Shown here: positions 12,743-25,800 of the stretch, in pieces
How positions within the stretch are numbered: position 1 is the first letter of the stretch
How the letters are laid out: each line of letters begins with the position of its first letter
Source of the DNA: Spironucleus salmonicida
Lineage: Eukaryota; Fornicata; Diplomonadida; Hexamitidae
Assembly (NCBI GenBank): GCA_000497125.2
Contig: CM035319.1
Span: forward strand, 186,001-250,000
DNA: 64,000 bases
Reading direction: 5' to 3'
Program-made: the position numbers and the translations under genes
The notes under the pieces: generated by a model
What the model was told of the DNA's origin: nothing
Database searches by the model: none
What the model saw: only the letters and a program-made list of their open reading frames with translations

Positions 12743-13654
12743 TCATACCTCATTCACTCCGTCGACTAGGGCATTCTCCTGCGCTATTACAATTTTTTGT
12801 TATTCCAAATAGCTAACAAATGCTGTTTCCTTGAGTACCTCATCCTAGATCATTTGATTCTGAATTTATTTCATCATTTCACGCTCCTAATCAGCGGAGT
12901 ACTAAATAGCGAAATTTTCCTAAACTGCATCCCAGAACCACCAAAAGAATCCAGGTTTCATTGTTAAGAAATCAACATCTACTTTCTCGCTGAGCAAAAT
13001 TCCTGAGCCTGAAAACTTTATATCATCCATTTCACGGAGCATACCGCCTATTAGAATTGTCTGGCGCTCGCTTGGTAATGCCTGAAGTTTCTTCACCAGT
13101 GCAATAACTTCTTCTAGATAAGGAGATCTGGCTTTATTTTACTTTTTTGGTAAAATCCCTGGAACTCTTCCTGGATGAAAATAGTAGAAAATTACTTCTT
13201 TGAGTTCTGAAAACTATCTAAATGCCTTCAGTTAATGCTTTTCAGCCTTTTTACAAAATTCATTGACGGCAGTTAAGAGTTTAGCTTCGTATTATTAACA
13301 TATTTCAAGAATAGAAGGTGTTTCACGATTGAAAAACCGGCAATTTGTAGCTACGAGCACCAGCTGTGTGAAACAATCACCTACATAGTAGAAAGGAACG
13401 ATATCTTATCTCGTATGTAGTCGGTCATTGATCTCATTAAGTGATACTGGTAGGGATATAAAATTTGGATATATATCATAAAGTTCTCTGAAATCTTCGA
13501 TAACGGGTCTTCGGAACAAGTCAAAATCAAATAAAGGTTCTATAGCTTCTTTCAATGCTGCCCGCATAGTTATTTAACAAGTCATGCATTAATCTCGTAA
13601 TTCTTTAACTAATAGTTTTGAGAATTAGTCCAGAGAAGCATACTATGGAGGCAT
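12743..13654 (-). CDS. Short BET-like protein: divergent bromodomain plus NET domain
   Basis: 303 residues. Residues ~25-125 follow a bromodomain pattern: LFDFDLFRRPV, YDIYPNFISLPVSL, INDRL, then VLVATNCRFFNRET, where the FFN Asn sits at the usual acetyl-lysine-binding position. Residues ~175-245 resemble a NET (extra-terminal) domain: a helix EEVIALVKKLQALP, then SEKVDVDFLTMKP, the acidic-hydrophobic segment that binds partners in BRD2-4/Bdf1. That makes it a BET family candidate with a single bromodomain, acting on acetylated chromatin. A Glu/Gln-rich helix ends the protein. Divergence is high, so the fold call needs a profile search; the order bromodomain then NET supports it. The gene converges on RRP6 with 3 nt between the two TGA codons. 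Confidence 0.65.
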
Positions 13655-13849
13655 TAATTAGTTTAAGGAAAATAGTATTATGGAATATAATAAGCATATT
13701 AAAATTGAAATTTTAAATTAATAAATTTTTATTAATAACGAGCTATAATATAACAACTGAGTAACAGTTTACTGAAAAACTGAGGTTAAATATTCATGAT
13801 ATAGTGTAAAATGCTTCAATATATAAAATTTTAAATACAATTGTAATGA

Positions 13850-14275
13850 TCATTTATTTTGTTCTTCCAGGAACTATTTGAAATTTTCTAACGCTGCAGT
13901 TATTTCCATTCTCAATACCTCAGCAGAATAATCTGGGAAGTATTCAGATTATATTCTTTCGATATCATCATCCCCTATAACCACTCCGACACGTTTAAAA
14001 CTAATAAGTTTCATTGTGATTAACATATATAATTCTTCTCTGTCTTATTTTTTAAATTCAGATCTTTCAAATAACTAATCTAATAAAAATTAATACTAAG
14101 CACGGCATTCATCAGCTGATCTACCAATATTTTATGCAACCTCTTACCAATTAACTGACATGTCATCAACAAATCTTGTAACTGGAACTCCTTCTAAAAA
14201 TGAGAATTCAAAGAATTTTTAGAGATTAATTTAATTATTTTGAACTACATCGTCTATATTTATTATGTTTGACAT
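13850..14275 (-). CDS. Small protein with SANT/Myb-like segment
   Basis: 141 residues from ATG (MSNIINIDD) to TGA. A segment near residues 38-70, with VNWQEVAQNIGRS followed by CRAQYQFLLDQ, has the Trp spacing and helix-turn-helix look of a SANT/Myb repeat. The rest is helical and acidic, without further motifs. It lies downstream of one of the two unusually long intergenic gaps and 195 nt before the bromodomain gene on the same strand. A chromatin or DNA-binding role is only inferred. Confidence 0.5.
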
Positions 14276-15362
14276 TTACTTTAATATTATTTATTATATA
14301 CGAAATAATATTAATATTATTATGAATTTTATTTTTATATACTCTTCTGAATATTAGATTAAATAAAATTATATCAACATTTTCTAATATAAATTTAATA
14401 AATAATTCGATCGTTTATCATATTCTCAACACATTTCATATGCATCAAATGATAAATATTAGTATTTTATTTGATCATATATATCTAAAACTATTAATTA
14501 AAACGTTCAATATTGCTAATTTACTGCATTAAATATAAATTTACATCATAAGATGTATAGATTGTATCATCTTATTTATTTGTATCTTCAAAAAAATAAT
14601 TTTAACTATAAACACATACGATTCAAAAGGTCAAATGAACCATATAATTTATTAAATTTACTAAAACTACAAATTGATTTAAAAATATACATTGCATCGT
14701 ATAATTTATTTTAGGTTAGAAGTAATGAATTATGATATTTTAATTAAGATTAAGTGTTGTAATCTAACTACGTATATTTATCTTTAATCTGAACATACTA
14801 CAACTAATTATAAATTACAAATTAGAATATGCATACTTTCTACTCCATAAATTTTATATTTATAACCAAAGAGATTTTATATTTGAGTAAGAATAAATAA
14901 AATTAAAAATAAAATGCTGATATTGAACAAAGTTACAACTTAATGAATTGAATATTTAAATTATTCCAGCTATAACTAAACTTGAATAAGAATTAAATGG
15001 CAAATTCCAAAATTTTATAATTAAAATAAATATTATCCGGTAAACAACGGACAAAGTACAACACAGTATTAATGATTAACATTATATAGCATCCTTAATT
15101 GCATTATTTAGTTGCAATTTAGATGTCTTTAATAATTTATTTTGATTATTGTTATCACGTAATATATTTATTAAATGATAAGATTGACTAGATGGGTTAA
15201 GATTATGTCTTTTCAATATAATATAGTAAATAGATGTAATATAAAATAGTAATATTTATTACCTTATCTTAAGTAAGTAGAGAAGTTATATAGTAATGGT
15301 TAATATCAATTATATATGTATTTATTTTCTTTTATATATAATAATAAGATAAGTTATAATAA
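14276..15362. other. Gene-free AT-rich gap of about 1.1 kb between divergent genes
   Basis: No coding frame of useful length is visible on either strand even with TGA as the only stop; TGA triplets are frequent in all frames. No tRNA or rRNA was recognised. A tiny hairpin ccggtaaacaacgg at about 15037-15050 is the only distinct structure seen. The length is an outlier in a region where other divergent gaps are 57-131 nt. It may hold regulatory DNA, an unrecognised non-coding RNA, an origin or a decayed gene. Confidence 0.6.
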
Positions 15363-16163
15363 ATGCAGAAAATAGAATCTATAACAGTATTTACAGAAGA
15401 AGCATATGTTTTATATCATTACTAACTATATTCGTAAACATTTGATACATTAGAAATGTTGCATTTAATTAGACTTTCGCATGCATTAATTAATTCATTG
15501 AAAGATGATTACTGCAAAACTATTTTAAATAACTTATCAATATAAGTCTATAAGTAAAATTTACTTTATATTTTACTATTATCACCAGATTACCTACCAG
15601 ATTAATAGAAAATTAACGTACATCTGATGCTTTCTGTATTTAATATGAAGTTCTAGAAGTATATTTTTTCTATTGCTAATGAGATCTAATATGCTATGGG
15701 TTAAATTGAATTAAACGGTATATAAGATAAATAAGATGAAAATAATATTGTTAAGGCATAAGCAGCGTACGATTTTATAGAGCCTTTTTGGGATCATTAT
15801 TAAGTATTTAATTCGTATAGAAAGTTAAGTTTTCTAATTGGTGACTTAAGAGTCTTTGAAGATTTGACGTAAGAAATTATTCTATTTTATTTTAACTAAG
15901 AGAAAGGTACATGGCGATAAATAAATGATTTTCCAATAAATAATTAAGCTTTATTTTCTGAAAGTAAAATTTATCAGGAAAATGCTGTTTTGTATACGTC
16001 TTATATAGACCAGAAATACCAAATTGCTTTTATGACTAGTTATGATCTACCAAATAATAAATAGGTTTATGATGTTCCTACGGCTCATTCTTAACTCTAT
16101 ACTACTGCAAAATAAATTACTTAACAGTATTTTCCCAAATAAGAAACGTTTAGAAGAGAGTGA
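15363..16163 (+). CDS. Unknown protein, 266 residues
   Basis: Open frame from ATG (MQKIESITVF) to TGA with protein-like codon use and many TAA/TAG Gln codons. No family recognised. The first half is rich in Leu, Tyr and aromatic residues and reads as amphipathic helices (DTLEMLHLIRLSHALINSL); the second half has short beta-like stretches and ends in a polar Gln-rich tail. No signal peptide, clear membrane segment or cysteine motif. It precedes DNA polymerase epsilon by 46 nt on the same strand, which implies nothing about shared function in a eukaryote. The ORF is too long and too regular to be chance in this AT-rich setting. Confidence 0.72.
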
Positions 16164-16209
16164 TATATTATTATATAATATATCTAAACTATTTTATCTT
16201 TTCATTATA

Positions 16210-19200
16210 ATGTATAAAAATCCTGAAGATTAACTATAAGAATTAAAGGCATAATTATAATAGAATAAAGAGATAGATTTATTATATGGATATGATTTCC
16301 CTCCTGCTCCAGGAGAATATACAGGATTTTTGATTAATTTTTAAGAAACATAAATTATAAAAGATTCCATATTTTCTGCATTAGATTGTTATTTTATTTC
16401 ATCTTCAATTAATTTTAAAGTTTAGATTTTGTATAAGCCTTATGTATTAATATAAATTCCGAAACCTAATGAGTAAGTTCTAATTTTTATTGAGGAGTAA
16501 TTTTAATGTGAAGTTGAGTAATCTATAAAGGAAGATACTCAAGCACCGAACCACATAGCTGGTTAATATTCTAATTTTTATAAAATAAAGTTTGATAATA
16601 GATAGTAATTATAATAGTTTACTAAGTTATTTAAAGATAAATAAAATTTGAAAATATTAACTGAAGATGATAAAGTATCAAATATATCTTAAATGTTAGA
16701 GTGTATTTAGAAATTATCAGAATTTGATGTTGCCGATGGTTTACGGACGTCAATAGATTTAGATATCCGTTGTGGAAGCTGGTATAAGGTTAATTATAAG
16801 GAGGTAGTTAGTCTAGAAAAACAGCTAGATATGTTATTACACCCAGCAATTAGATGCTTAGCATATGATATAGAAACATCAAAAGCCCCTTTATGTTTTC
16901 CAAATGCTGAGAATGGTGATTCTGTAATGTGTATATCTTATATGTTAGATGGTCAAGGGGTTTTAATAGTTAACAGAAGCATTTTCTCTTCAGATATAGA
17001 GGATTTTGAATATTCACCAACACAAGAAATGCATGGTGAATTTAAAATTTTTAATTGTTAAAATGAAAAGGATACAATTTTAACTTTTTTTAAATAAATT
17101 TAATATTGTTAACCACATATTATAATCACATATAACGGAGATTAGTTTGATTTTAAATTTTTAGATTAACGATCTCGAATTTTAGATATTGATTTTTATA
17201 AAGAGACAGGATTTTTATAATCTTAATCTAAAGGTAGATTTGGATCAGTAGAATTCGAGTATAAATCTAGAGCTTGTTTACATATTGATTGCTATAGATG
17301 GGTTAAGAGAGATTCCTACTTACCATAAGGTAGTCAAGGTTTAAAAGCAGTTACAAAAGCCAAATTAAAATATTAGCCAATGGAGTTGGACCCAGAACTT
17401 ATGACACCTTATGCTAAATTATAACCATAAATTTTAGCCTAATACTCAGTCTCCGATGCAGTTGCTACCTATTACCTTTATAAGCAGTTTATACACTCTT
17501 TTATATTAGCATTGTGCACTATTATTCCATTGAATCCTGATTCTGTTCTTCGGAAAGGTACAGGAACACTTTGTGAAGCCCTACTAATGGTTAAGGCTAA
17601 CGCAGTAGATTTGCTGTATCCTGACAAAATAAATAACAAAGGTTTATAAATTGTAGATTTTGAAGCAGATAAAGCTATTGAAAGGTAGCTCTAAGATGCC
17701 CTCACTAGTAACCCTTCTGGAGTAAATTCTATTAATACTTCTAATTATCAATAGTTTTAAATCAAGGATCTCATTAATTTGTAAAAGTAAGAAGTGGTAA
17801 GTCAGGATAAAAAAGTACTAATTTCATAAACGTATGTTGGTGGCCGTGTAGAGGCAATTTAAGCAGGGGTTTATCGTGCAGATTTTTAGTATTAGTTTGC
17901 AGTAAACACACATAGCTAAGATGGCTATTAGGCATTAGTAGACTAACTTGACTATGATCTGAGCTTTTTCGTGTACACGAAATTTTAAAAGAATATAGAT
18001 CAAATAGAGAAGCAAAAACGTGTAAAAACAAAGCTATTTTTCCCACATGAATCTACTCAAGAATATATCAGTGAGAATATCATGAATTATAGTGAAATAA
18101 CTACTTAAGTAACTAAAATTTTACTTGAAATCAAAGATAAATGCAAGAAACCATACTAAGAAAAACCACTTATTTATCATTTAGATGTATCAGCTATGTA
18201 TCCAAATATTATTTTAACGAACCGGCTCCAACCTCACTCTATTGTCACAGACAAAAATTGTGGAACATGCGATTATAACTTTCCAGAAAATGACTGTAAG
18301 CGCTTCATGTCCTGGATTTGGCGAGGAATCTACTATCCTTGCACTATCTAGGAGTTTAATATGATCAGAAACTAAGTGGTCGAAAATTATCCCAGATTTG
18401 AACAAATGCCGAAAGAAGAGAAAGAGCAGGTATTGTCTGATGCCCTAGATATCTACTGCTAGAAAGTATACAAAACACGTTCAAAAACAATAGAAACGCT
18501 AAAATAGTCATGCAATTGTTAGCGCGAAAACCCATTTTTTGTAGATACAGTTCGCGCATTTCGTGACCTACGATATGTCTACAAAGGAAGACAGAAGGAG
18601 CATACTATATCTATGACGAATTACGATAATTAGGTCAAAAATGGTAATTTTAGCTCAGAAAGTGAGAGATAACAACTTATATAACGTAGTTAAGAACAGA
18701 AACAGCTTGTAGTTTTGAACGAATCTTTACAGTTAGCACACAAAGCAATTTTGAACTCATTTTACGGCTACGCGATGCGCGCAGGTTCGCGTTGGTATAG
18801 TCTTGAAATGGCAGCATGTGTTACATTTGTGGGCGCATAAATCATCAAATAAGCGCGTTCTCTTGTTGAGCTCATAGGCCTGCCACTAGAATTGGATACG
18901 GATGGAATCTGGTGCATGCTTCCAATTAATTTTCCAACTGACTTTACGCTCTAAATTAAAAATGGAAAAAACGTCAATTTTGAGTATCCTACGATTATGC
19001 TAAATGCAATGACTGCTAAATTGTTTTCAAATTTGCAATTCTAGACTCGTTAGAGCGATTTAGAGGACACTTTCAGTCATATTTTCAAGTTCAATCCAGA
19101 ATGTTCCATAGAATTCGAGCTAGATGGGCCCTATAAGTGCATGTTTTTATCGGGTGCAAAGGAGGAAGGGAGACAAATTAAGAAGAGGTATGCAGTTTTT

Positions 19201-22200
19201 GACTTCAATAATAAAATTTCAGAACTGAAGGGCTTTGAACTGAAAAGACGAGGAGAATTACAGATTATTAAATCATTTTAACAACGAATATTTGTGAAGT
19301 TCCTTGCTGGGGTGGATCTATAGTCTTGTTATGATTCTGCAGCTGATATAGCAGATAAATTTATTGATATTCTGTACAATGAAGGGAAAGGATATGATAG
19401 CCGTTTATTGTAGTTTTTACTGTAAGAATAGACGACGATGAAACTTTCACTGGTAAATACAGCTAGTAATAAGAAGGGGACTGCAGTGACTTGTGCACGT
19501 AGGCTTAGCTAAGCAATTGACCCAATTTTTGCATAAGTTGACGGTCTATGTTGTGTTTTCGTGATTAGCAGGTATCCTGAGGACTCTCCAGTTTCCGAAA
19601 GGAGCATTCCCTTGCAGATTTTCTCGTGTACCCCTGAAAAACAGCTCAAATACTTGAAATAGTGGACGAAAAAAGAGACTACAAATATAGCTGAAATTCT
19701 AGACTGGCCGTATTATTGGGACAGATTTCAAAATTAATTGTTCAGAATAATTGTTGTACCAGCGGGCCTATAGGGACTTCCGCATTCTCCAATAAGGCGT
19801 ATTCCATACCCTGATTGGCTGAAAAAAGCAGTTTCTAGAAAAGATGTGGAGATAGAGACAATTATGAAATTTGTTAATAATAATTTAAAAAACGACGATT
19901 TCTCAGATAATGAAGATGATGATACTTAAGTAATAGTTACAGCAGAAGATATTTTGATGCAGTATAACATTAATATAGAAGAGGTATTTGACATAGATTT
20001 GTTGTAATAAATGAGTAATAAGAAAACATAAGGATTAGACAGAAATGGGGATTATGAATAATGGATATAAGTTTAAAAGTAAAAATGGAAAGTGCTTTTA
20101 GAATTTTAGTAACTTAATAATTCCATTTAATAGTAGAAGTTTTTACGACAAAATAATAAAAAAGCAAAAGGCTCTACAATTTTTAGCTAATTAGGAAATT
20201 GTAGAGAGAACAACTATATTGTTATACATATTGAAAATTAATAGATATTAGGTTTGATAAACGTCCTCCTTTTGGATATTTAAACTAATATGTTTGCTTA
20301 GGTTAAAGTGTAAGTACCTTAGTACTTTTATATTAATACCTAAGAGGATCTTTCATAGTAGAATCTAGCATTTAAGGGTAAAATTGAAAAAGTTAACAAG
20401 ATTTTGCCTCGCAAAACGTAGATTTTTAATTTATTTGAGGTTACTATGCTTCAACAAGATTATTTACAGTAAAAAGAGTTTATTTAGTAAGTTAAGAATT
20501 CGCCATTAGTAGAAAATATATATGAACTGCAAGTAGATCCAGCGTCTAGATTTATATTAAACCTAGGTTGTCACATTACATTAACATAACAATCGGCCCG
20601 AGATTTATAGTATAATAATGTATTGCAATTTAAAGATATTTAAATAAATAGAAATGTACAGTTTGATAAAAAGTAAGAAACTTATTTCTTACATAAATTA
20701 ACTGACAAGCCAAAAATTAGAATAGGTATCTTGGCTCATTTATCCACTGCATAGGGCGATATTGCCATATTTATAAAAAATGATTTGATTATTTTATTTT
20801 CTAGCTGTTCTAATGAGATTTTAGAAGATGATAAATTAAAAGAGTTAACTATAGATAGATTAAAATCAAAACTTCATACAGATAACATTCAAGAAAGTGT
20901 ATTATTTTAATATTTTAATATTCTTAACTCTGATTATACATTAATTAAAGTTGAGCGTAGTGAAGATTTTTTAGCAAGGATACAATTAATCATAAATATG
21001 GAAATTAAGTAATCAGGTATTATCATCTATTCGACTAATTAGCATTAGTCTTAATTTTTTAAATTGTTAAAGGAAAATAGTTTATTTATTAATTTTCCCA
21101 TTTTATCTAAAAATTAATCGATTTCTGATAATATTATTGAATTAGTATTATAATTCCAGAATATGGATAGCTACATGCATCTGTGTTAAGTGCCATTAGT
21201 AAATTTATTGGATTCAAAATAAATATATAAAAAATAGGTATCACAACTACTTATCGCCTGTGATTTCTTATATGGAAGAATATTAATGAATAATAATTGT
21301 ATTTTGTGGTGGAGTAAAAACTCATAACCTGATTTAGGTAAGGATTTAAACATATCGTTAAATGTATTACCCGATTATAGTTTTACATATGAATATTCAG
21401 GACATTATTAAGGATATACAGTTGTTTTTGATTTTAAATATATAGTCGCTGAAGTATTGTCAAATATATTTAATAATCATAACATTAAAAAAGTAGAAGG
21501 TGGATTTTAAGTCAAATAATTTTAAAAGTTTATAAATCAAATTAACAATTCATATATTGGTTCCGCTATTTACAGTTATCTAGAATAATATATTAAAGAA
21601 AAAGAAAGCTTCCTTTTTGATGATTTGCATTAAAAAATTATTATAGAGTAATTAGGTTTCTATATTTAACAAATTTATAATTAATGCTTTGTTTCGGATA
21701 TAATCCCAGTTTTTATAAGTCAAAAATAGTTAATATTATCTACTAATAAGATTTAAGAACATTTAACAACGAATTAATTGAACATTTTTATTTAAAATCT
21801 ATAATCATCTGGGTTATTGCGAATAGCTAAATTAGTATACAGAATTTGTTATAAGTAGCTTCTTTATATTGATTCAGATAATTTTTATGCATTGTCTATT
21901 ACCAATACTTTAAATAAACGGACTCACCTATCGTATTTACTGCCATTATCGCTAAATAAGTCGTTAGAATTGATATTAGGTTGTTTTCTAATCCATTGTT
22001 CTAATATAGAAGGAGTTTCTTTACTATAAGTAAAATCACTTGCATCGCTTCCTACATAATTTTTTAAGTGGTTTAGGTTAAAGTAATTAGATTTATATTC
22101 CTAGGACTAAAAATAACAATATGAAATAATGCCATTTTCATTGTTATCATCTATTACAACTATCCTTTAACTATCAATGGTTTAGCCAGATACGATATAT

Positions 22201-22632
22201 TAAGAGAAGTTACTCTAAACCTATATAAAAGCCTCAGCATAATCACTTTATTTATAGTCTTTGCGTGATTTTCTATCATTATCGTAGCCAATATAAGAAG
22301 ATGTCAAGGTTCTTATAGATTCAATGGATGCAATTACTTAATCATCTACATGCAGTTAAATAAATTCATTAGTAATATCTATTTATTGTAATTTGTGCAA
22401 TGATTTTTATCATATAAATCTAAGCAAATAAATGTCTGAGGAATGCTTAAAGTGTGATATCTGTGGGAATAACTATGATAACTTGGTAATAGAAGAAAAA
22501 CTTATTTCTTAATTTAAAGAATAAATGAACCTAGCTTAGTTTTAAATAATAGATGATTATATTAAAGTAGCAGAAATTAGAGGGTTTAAAATACTTAAAA
22601 GCTGTGCCTAACAATGGTAAGCATGGTAGTGA
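16210..22632 (+). CDS. POLE: DNA polymerase epsilon catalytic subunit
   Basis: Leading-strand replicative polymerase with proofreading exonuclease, 2140 residues, close to yeast Pol2 and human POLE. Before the exonuclease comes [12 protein letters not shown]. Exonuclease residues are intact: AYDIETSK (Asp220, Glu222), NGDQFDF (Asp314), [11 protein letters not shown] (Asp416). Polymerase motif [11 protein letters not shown] (Asp659), motif [17 protein letters not shown], motif [10 protein letters not shown] (Asp896, Asp898) are all present. PAGLQGLPHSP uses TAG for its conserved Gln. The inactive C-terminal half is divergent but in frame throughout. The C-terminus keeps a CysA zinc motif (Cys2060, 2063, 2082, 2085, followed by GNNYDN), while the following CysB cysteines, which bind the B-subunit or a cluster, are absent: only one Cys remains near residue 2132. 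No intron in 6.4 kb. The stretch 17.5-19.7 kb is GC-richer than the rest. Confidence 0.97.
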
Positions 22633-22802
22633 TCAAAAGTGAAGACAATGTTGCAATTTTTATATTAAAGTTATATATTCCATAGAATTATTCGAAAAAT
22701 TTGAGGATTAAATAATATCACTATTATATATTATTAAAGATAAACTTTTATGTAAGTTATTGATTTATTATATGTAGTTATATTAATCATAAATAAACAA
22801 AA

Positions 22803-25800
22803 ATGTCTATGAATTATGTTTTAGCTTAATCAATAGGGAGAGGTTCATATGGATCTGTTTACTATGCAATCGACCGTAAAACTAAGCAAGAAGTAGCAAT
22901 TAAGGTTATGAATAAAGCTATTTTAAAGAAATAGGTATTCTTTAATGATTCTACGGAAGATGAGGCACAAACCGGATTAACTTAAGTTTACGATGAAATT
23001 TAGTTTATGAGAGATTTTAATCATCCTTTATTACTTAGACTAGTTGAGACTATTGACTAAGATGAGAAAATTTATATAGTAATTTAATTAGCCGAAGGTA
23101 TCATTGCCACTATTCATTAAAGAGACTTATCTGATGATAAGTTACCTGACTGTATTAGTAATTTATTATAGTTAGAAAATGAAATTACTCCACCTCAAAT
23201 ATTATTAAACCTAGCGTTTCATACATCTATCGGACTTCTATATATGCACAAACGACATTACATTCATGGAGATATTAAACCTGCCAATATTCTTAGAACA
23301 CATAATGGGAGATATATCTTGGGAGATTTTGGTCTTTCTTAGCCGTTTGCTAAAGGTGCCAAGTATATGTAAATAGTTTCTCCAGCATTTTCTGCACCAG
23401 AATCGTAAGGATTAACTCCTTAAAATGATGTGTGGGCTTATGGTGTTGTTTTATTTTAATTGTTATTCGGAGAACATCCGGCAGTTCTTGCGGCATAATT
23501 GTGGAATGGAGAAAAGATAGCTCACTGGGGTTAAGCGTTAACTTCTAACCAAGAAAAATTTAAAGAACTATTAAATTTAAAAAGGGATGAATAAATTAAT
23601 AAACAGAAGCATGAGACCTAATTGGTGTCTTCTCATTATGATTTGAAGCTTAACTCAGATATTATTCATAATATATATGGAGTTTTGACAGAAATTACTT
23701 ACTTTTGTTTAATTGATTTGGAGAATAGAGTTTGCATGGAGAGTATTTATAACAGGCTCCTTGAATTTTATTGTAGAATTATTGCCGCTAAATACGCAAA
23801 ATATTTTTCAAAAGGATTTTTCTAATAACTTCATCCTATTTGTTAATAATTAGATATTATGAATGTTGATCATGTAGAATTTATATTATAGCTTAATTCT
23901 ATGAGGTTTTAACCACATATTCGCTAAAATTATTAACGAATATTTGAAGCATATACTGATATTAAATAAATAGATTTTTCATACTTTAAGTATTTGTATA
24001 GCACTCCAGAATAGACAATAAAATAGAATAACAAATCCTCAAAAGTGCTGATCGAAGACTCAACGGTAGAAGAAGAGATGAGCTATAACGATTTAATGAA
24101 TTATACTAAAACTTCATCAATATAAAGATAAATATCAAGTTAATCAATTAGAACAACTCCAAAGAAGTTAGGTAAAATTATAGACAATAATTAAGAACCA
24201 AATAGTCCAATAAGTAGTTTTTCTAGCACTAATAAGTTATAAATGACAGAATTCTAAGAAGAGGAGGTGCCAGTCAAAATAGATATTACTTAATAATGGA
24301 AAAAACCAGTAGGTTCTAGTTTAGCTAGTAAAATTGCGAATTTACCCCCTCCTAAAGTTATGACTAATGATTCTGATTCAGATAGATTTTTACCAGAGAG
24401 TAAACCTGTAGAATAATCATAAAATTTTAAGCCTCAATTTAAGAAGCCAGTAGCTCAAAGTTTAGCGTCAAAACTTGCGAGTATGCCTCCACCACCTGCA
24501 CTATAAAACGATAATATTTAATCTGATTCAGACGAAATGATTATTACTAAAAAGTAAGATAGAGGCTAACAACACCTATTGTAGTAATCAATACCAGCTA
24601 ACAAGAGGAAGAAACCAGCTAGTACAAGTTTAGCTAGCAGTATTGCTAATTTACCTCCTCCGTCATCAGCTGCCGTTGAAGATTCAGATTCTGACATAAA
24701 AACATTACAAACAAAAATAGAAGACTAAAAATAATAATCAGATGATTCAGATGGAGATCTTGGTTAACCTAAATAAACGTAAATTTAGTATGGTAAATTC
24801 AAGAAACCACAATCTCTAGCATCATCTATGGCTGCTAAATTAGCAGCATAGCCTCCTCCTGTTTAGGAAGAAGAAGATTCTGAAGGACCAATGGATATCA
24901 GAGGTGCTAAAAAGAAAGGAGAAACAGTTAAATACGCAATTAATTTTGATAAATTAAATCAGGAAGAAGTCGCACCAGTTTCAGTACCAATTCAGTAAGT
25001 AGACCAATAATAAATAGAAATTATAGAAGATGATGTTTTTGGTATAGAAACACCATAAAATGAGGTTATTAATTAAGAGACTAAGAAGGCAGATTTAGAA
25101 TAACGAAATCATTTCTTTTTGAAATTAGATTTGCATTTGGTAGATACAGATAATCTATCATCAAAATAAGTAAAATCACTGTTTAAATAAATTTCATACA
25201 CAAATGATGAATATAAACCTTTCAAATACGATCATAATAATGATTAAGCCAAAATATTAGGACTTGGATCATTTTCAAAGGATACCTTATCAGTTGGTCG
25301 CCGAGAATCTGAAGACGATGATATTTCTGATGACGATGATGACTTAGTTACATTTGATGATGATGGCGATGATGATTTTAACAATACTTTTGACTAAGTT
25401 TTCAATATTGAAGAGGATGAAGAAGATAAAGGGAAAGAGATTAGTGCTGCTGCTGCATAATCGTTAGTTAATAGAGGAAAAGGTAAATTTAAAACTTTAA
25501 GAGAGTCAGTTGATGAAGAAGAAGATATAGAGCCTCAGATGGTACCTACATTTAAAATTAACAATATTTTAATAGATGAAGAGGATGAAGATAATTTATA
25601 ATAATCAGACACATTTAATAAATCTAAAGACGATAATTTTGGATCATCTTTATTACCATTTGGATTATAAAAGAAGGATTCATCGGATGATGAATAAGTT
25701 TTTAAAATGAAATTTCAAGATTCTGATGATGAATAGCCATTAGACTTAACTGAAAAATCAGATGAAGCTTAATATATCCCCCCTAATAAATCAGTATTTT

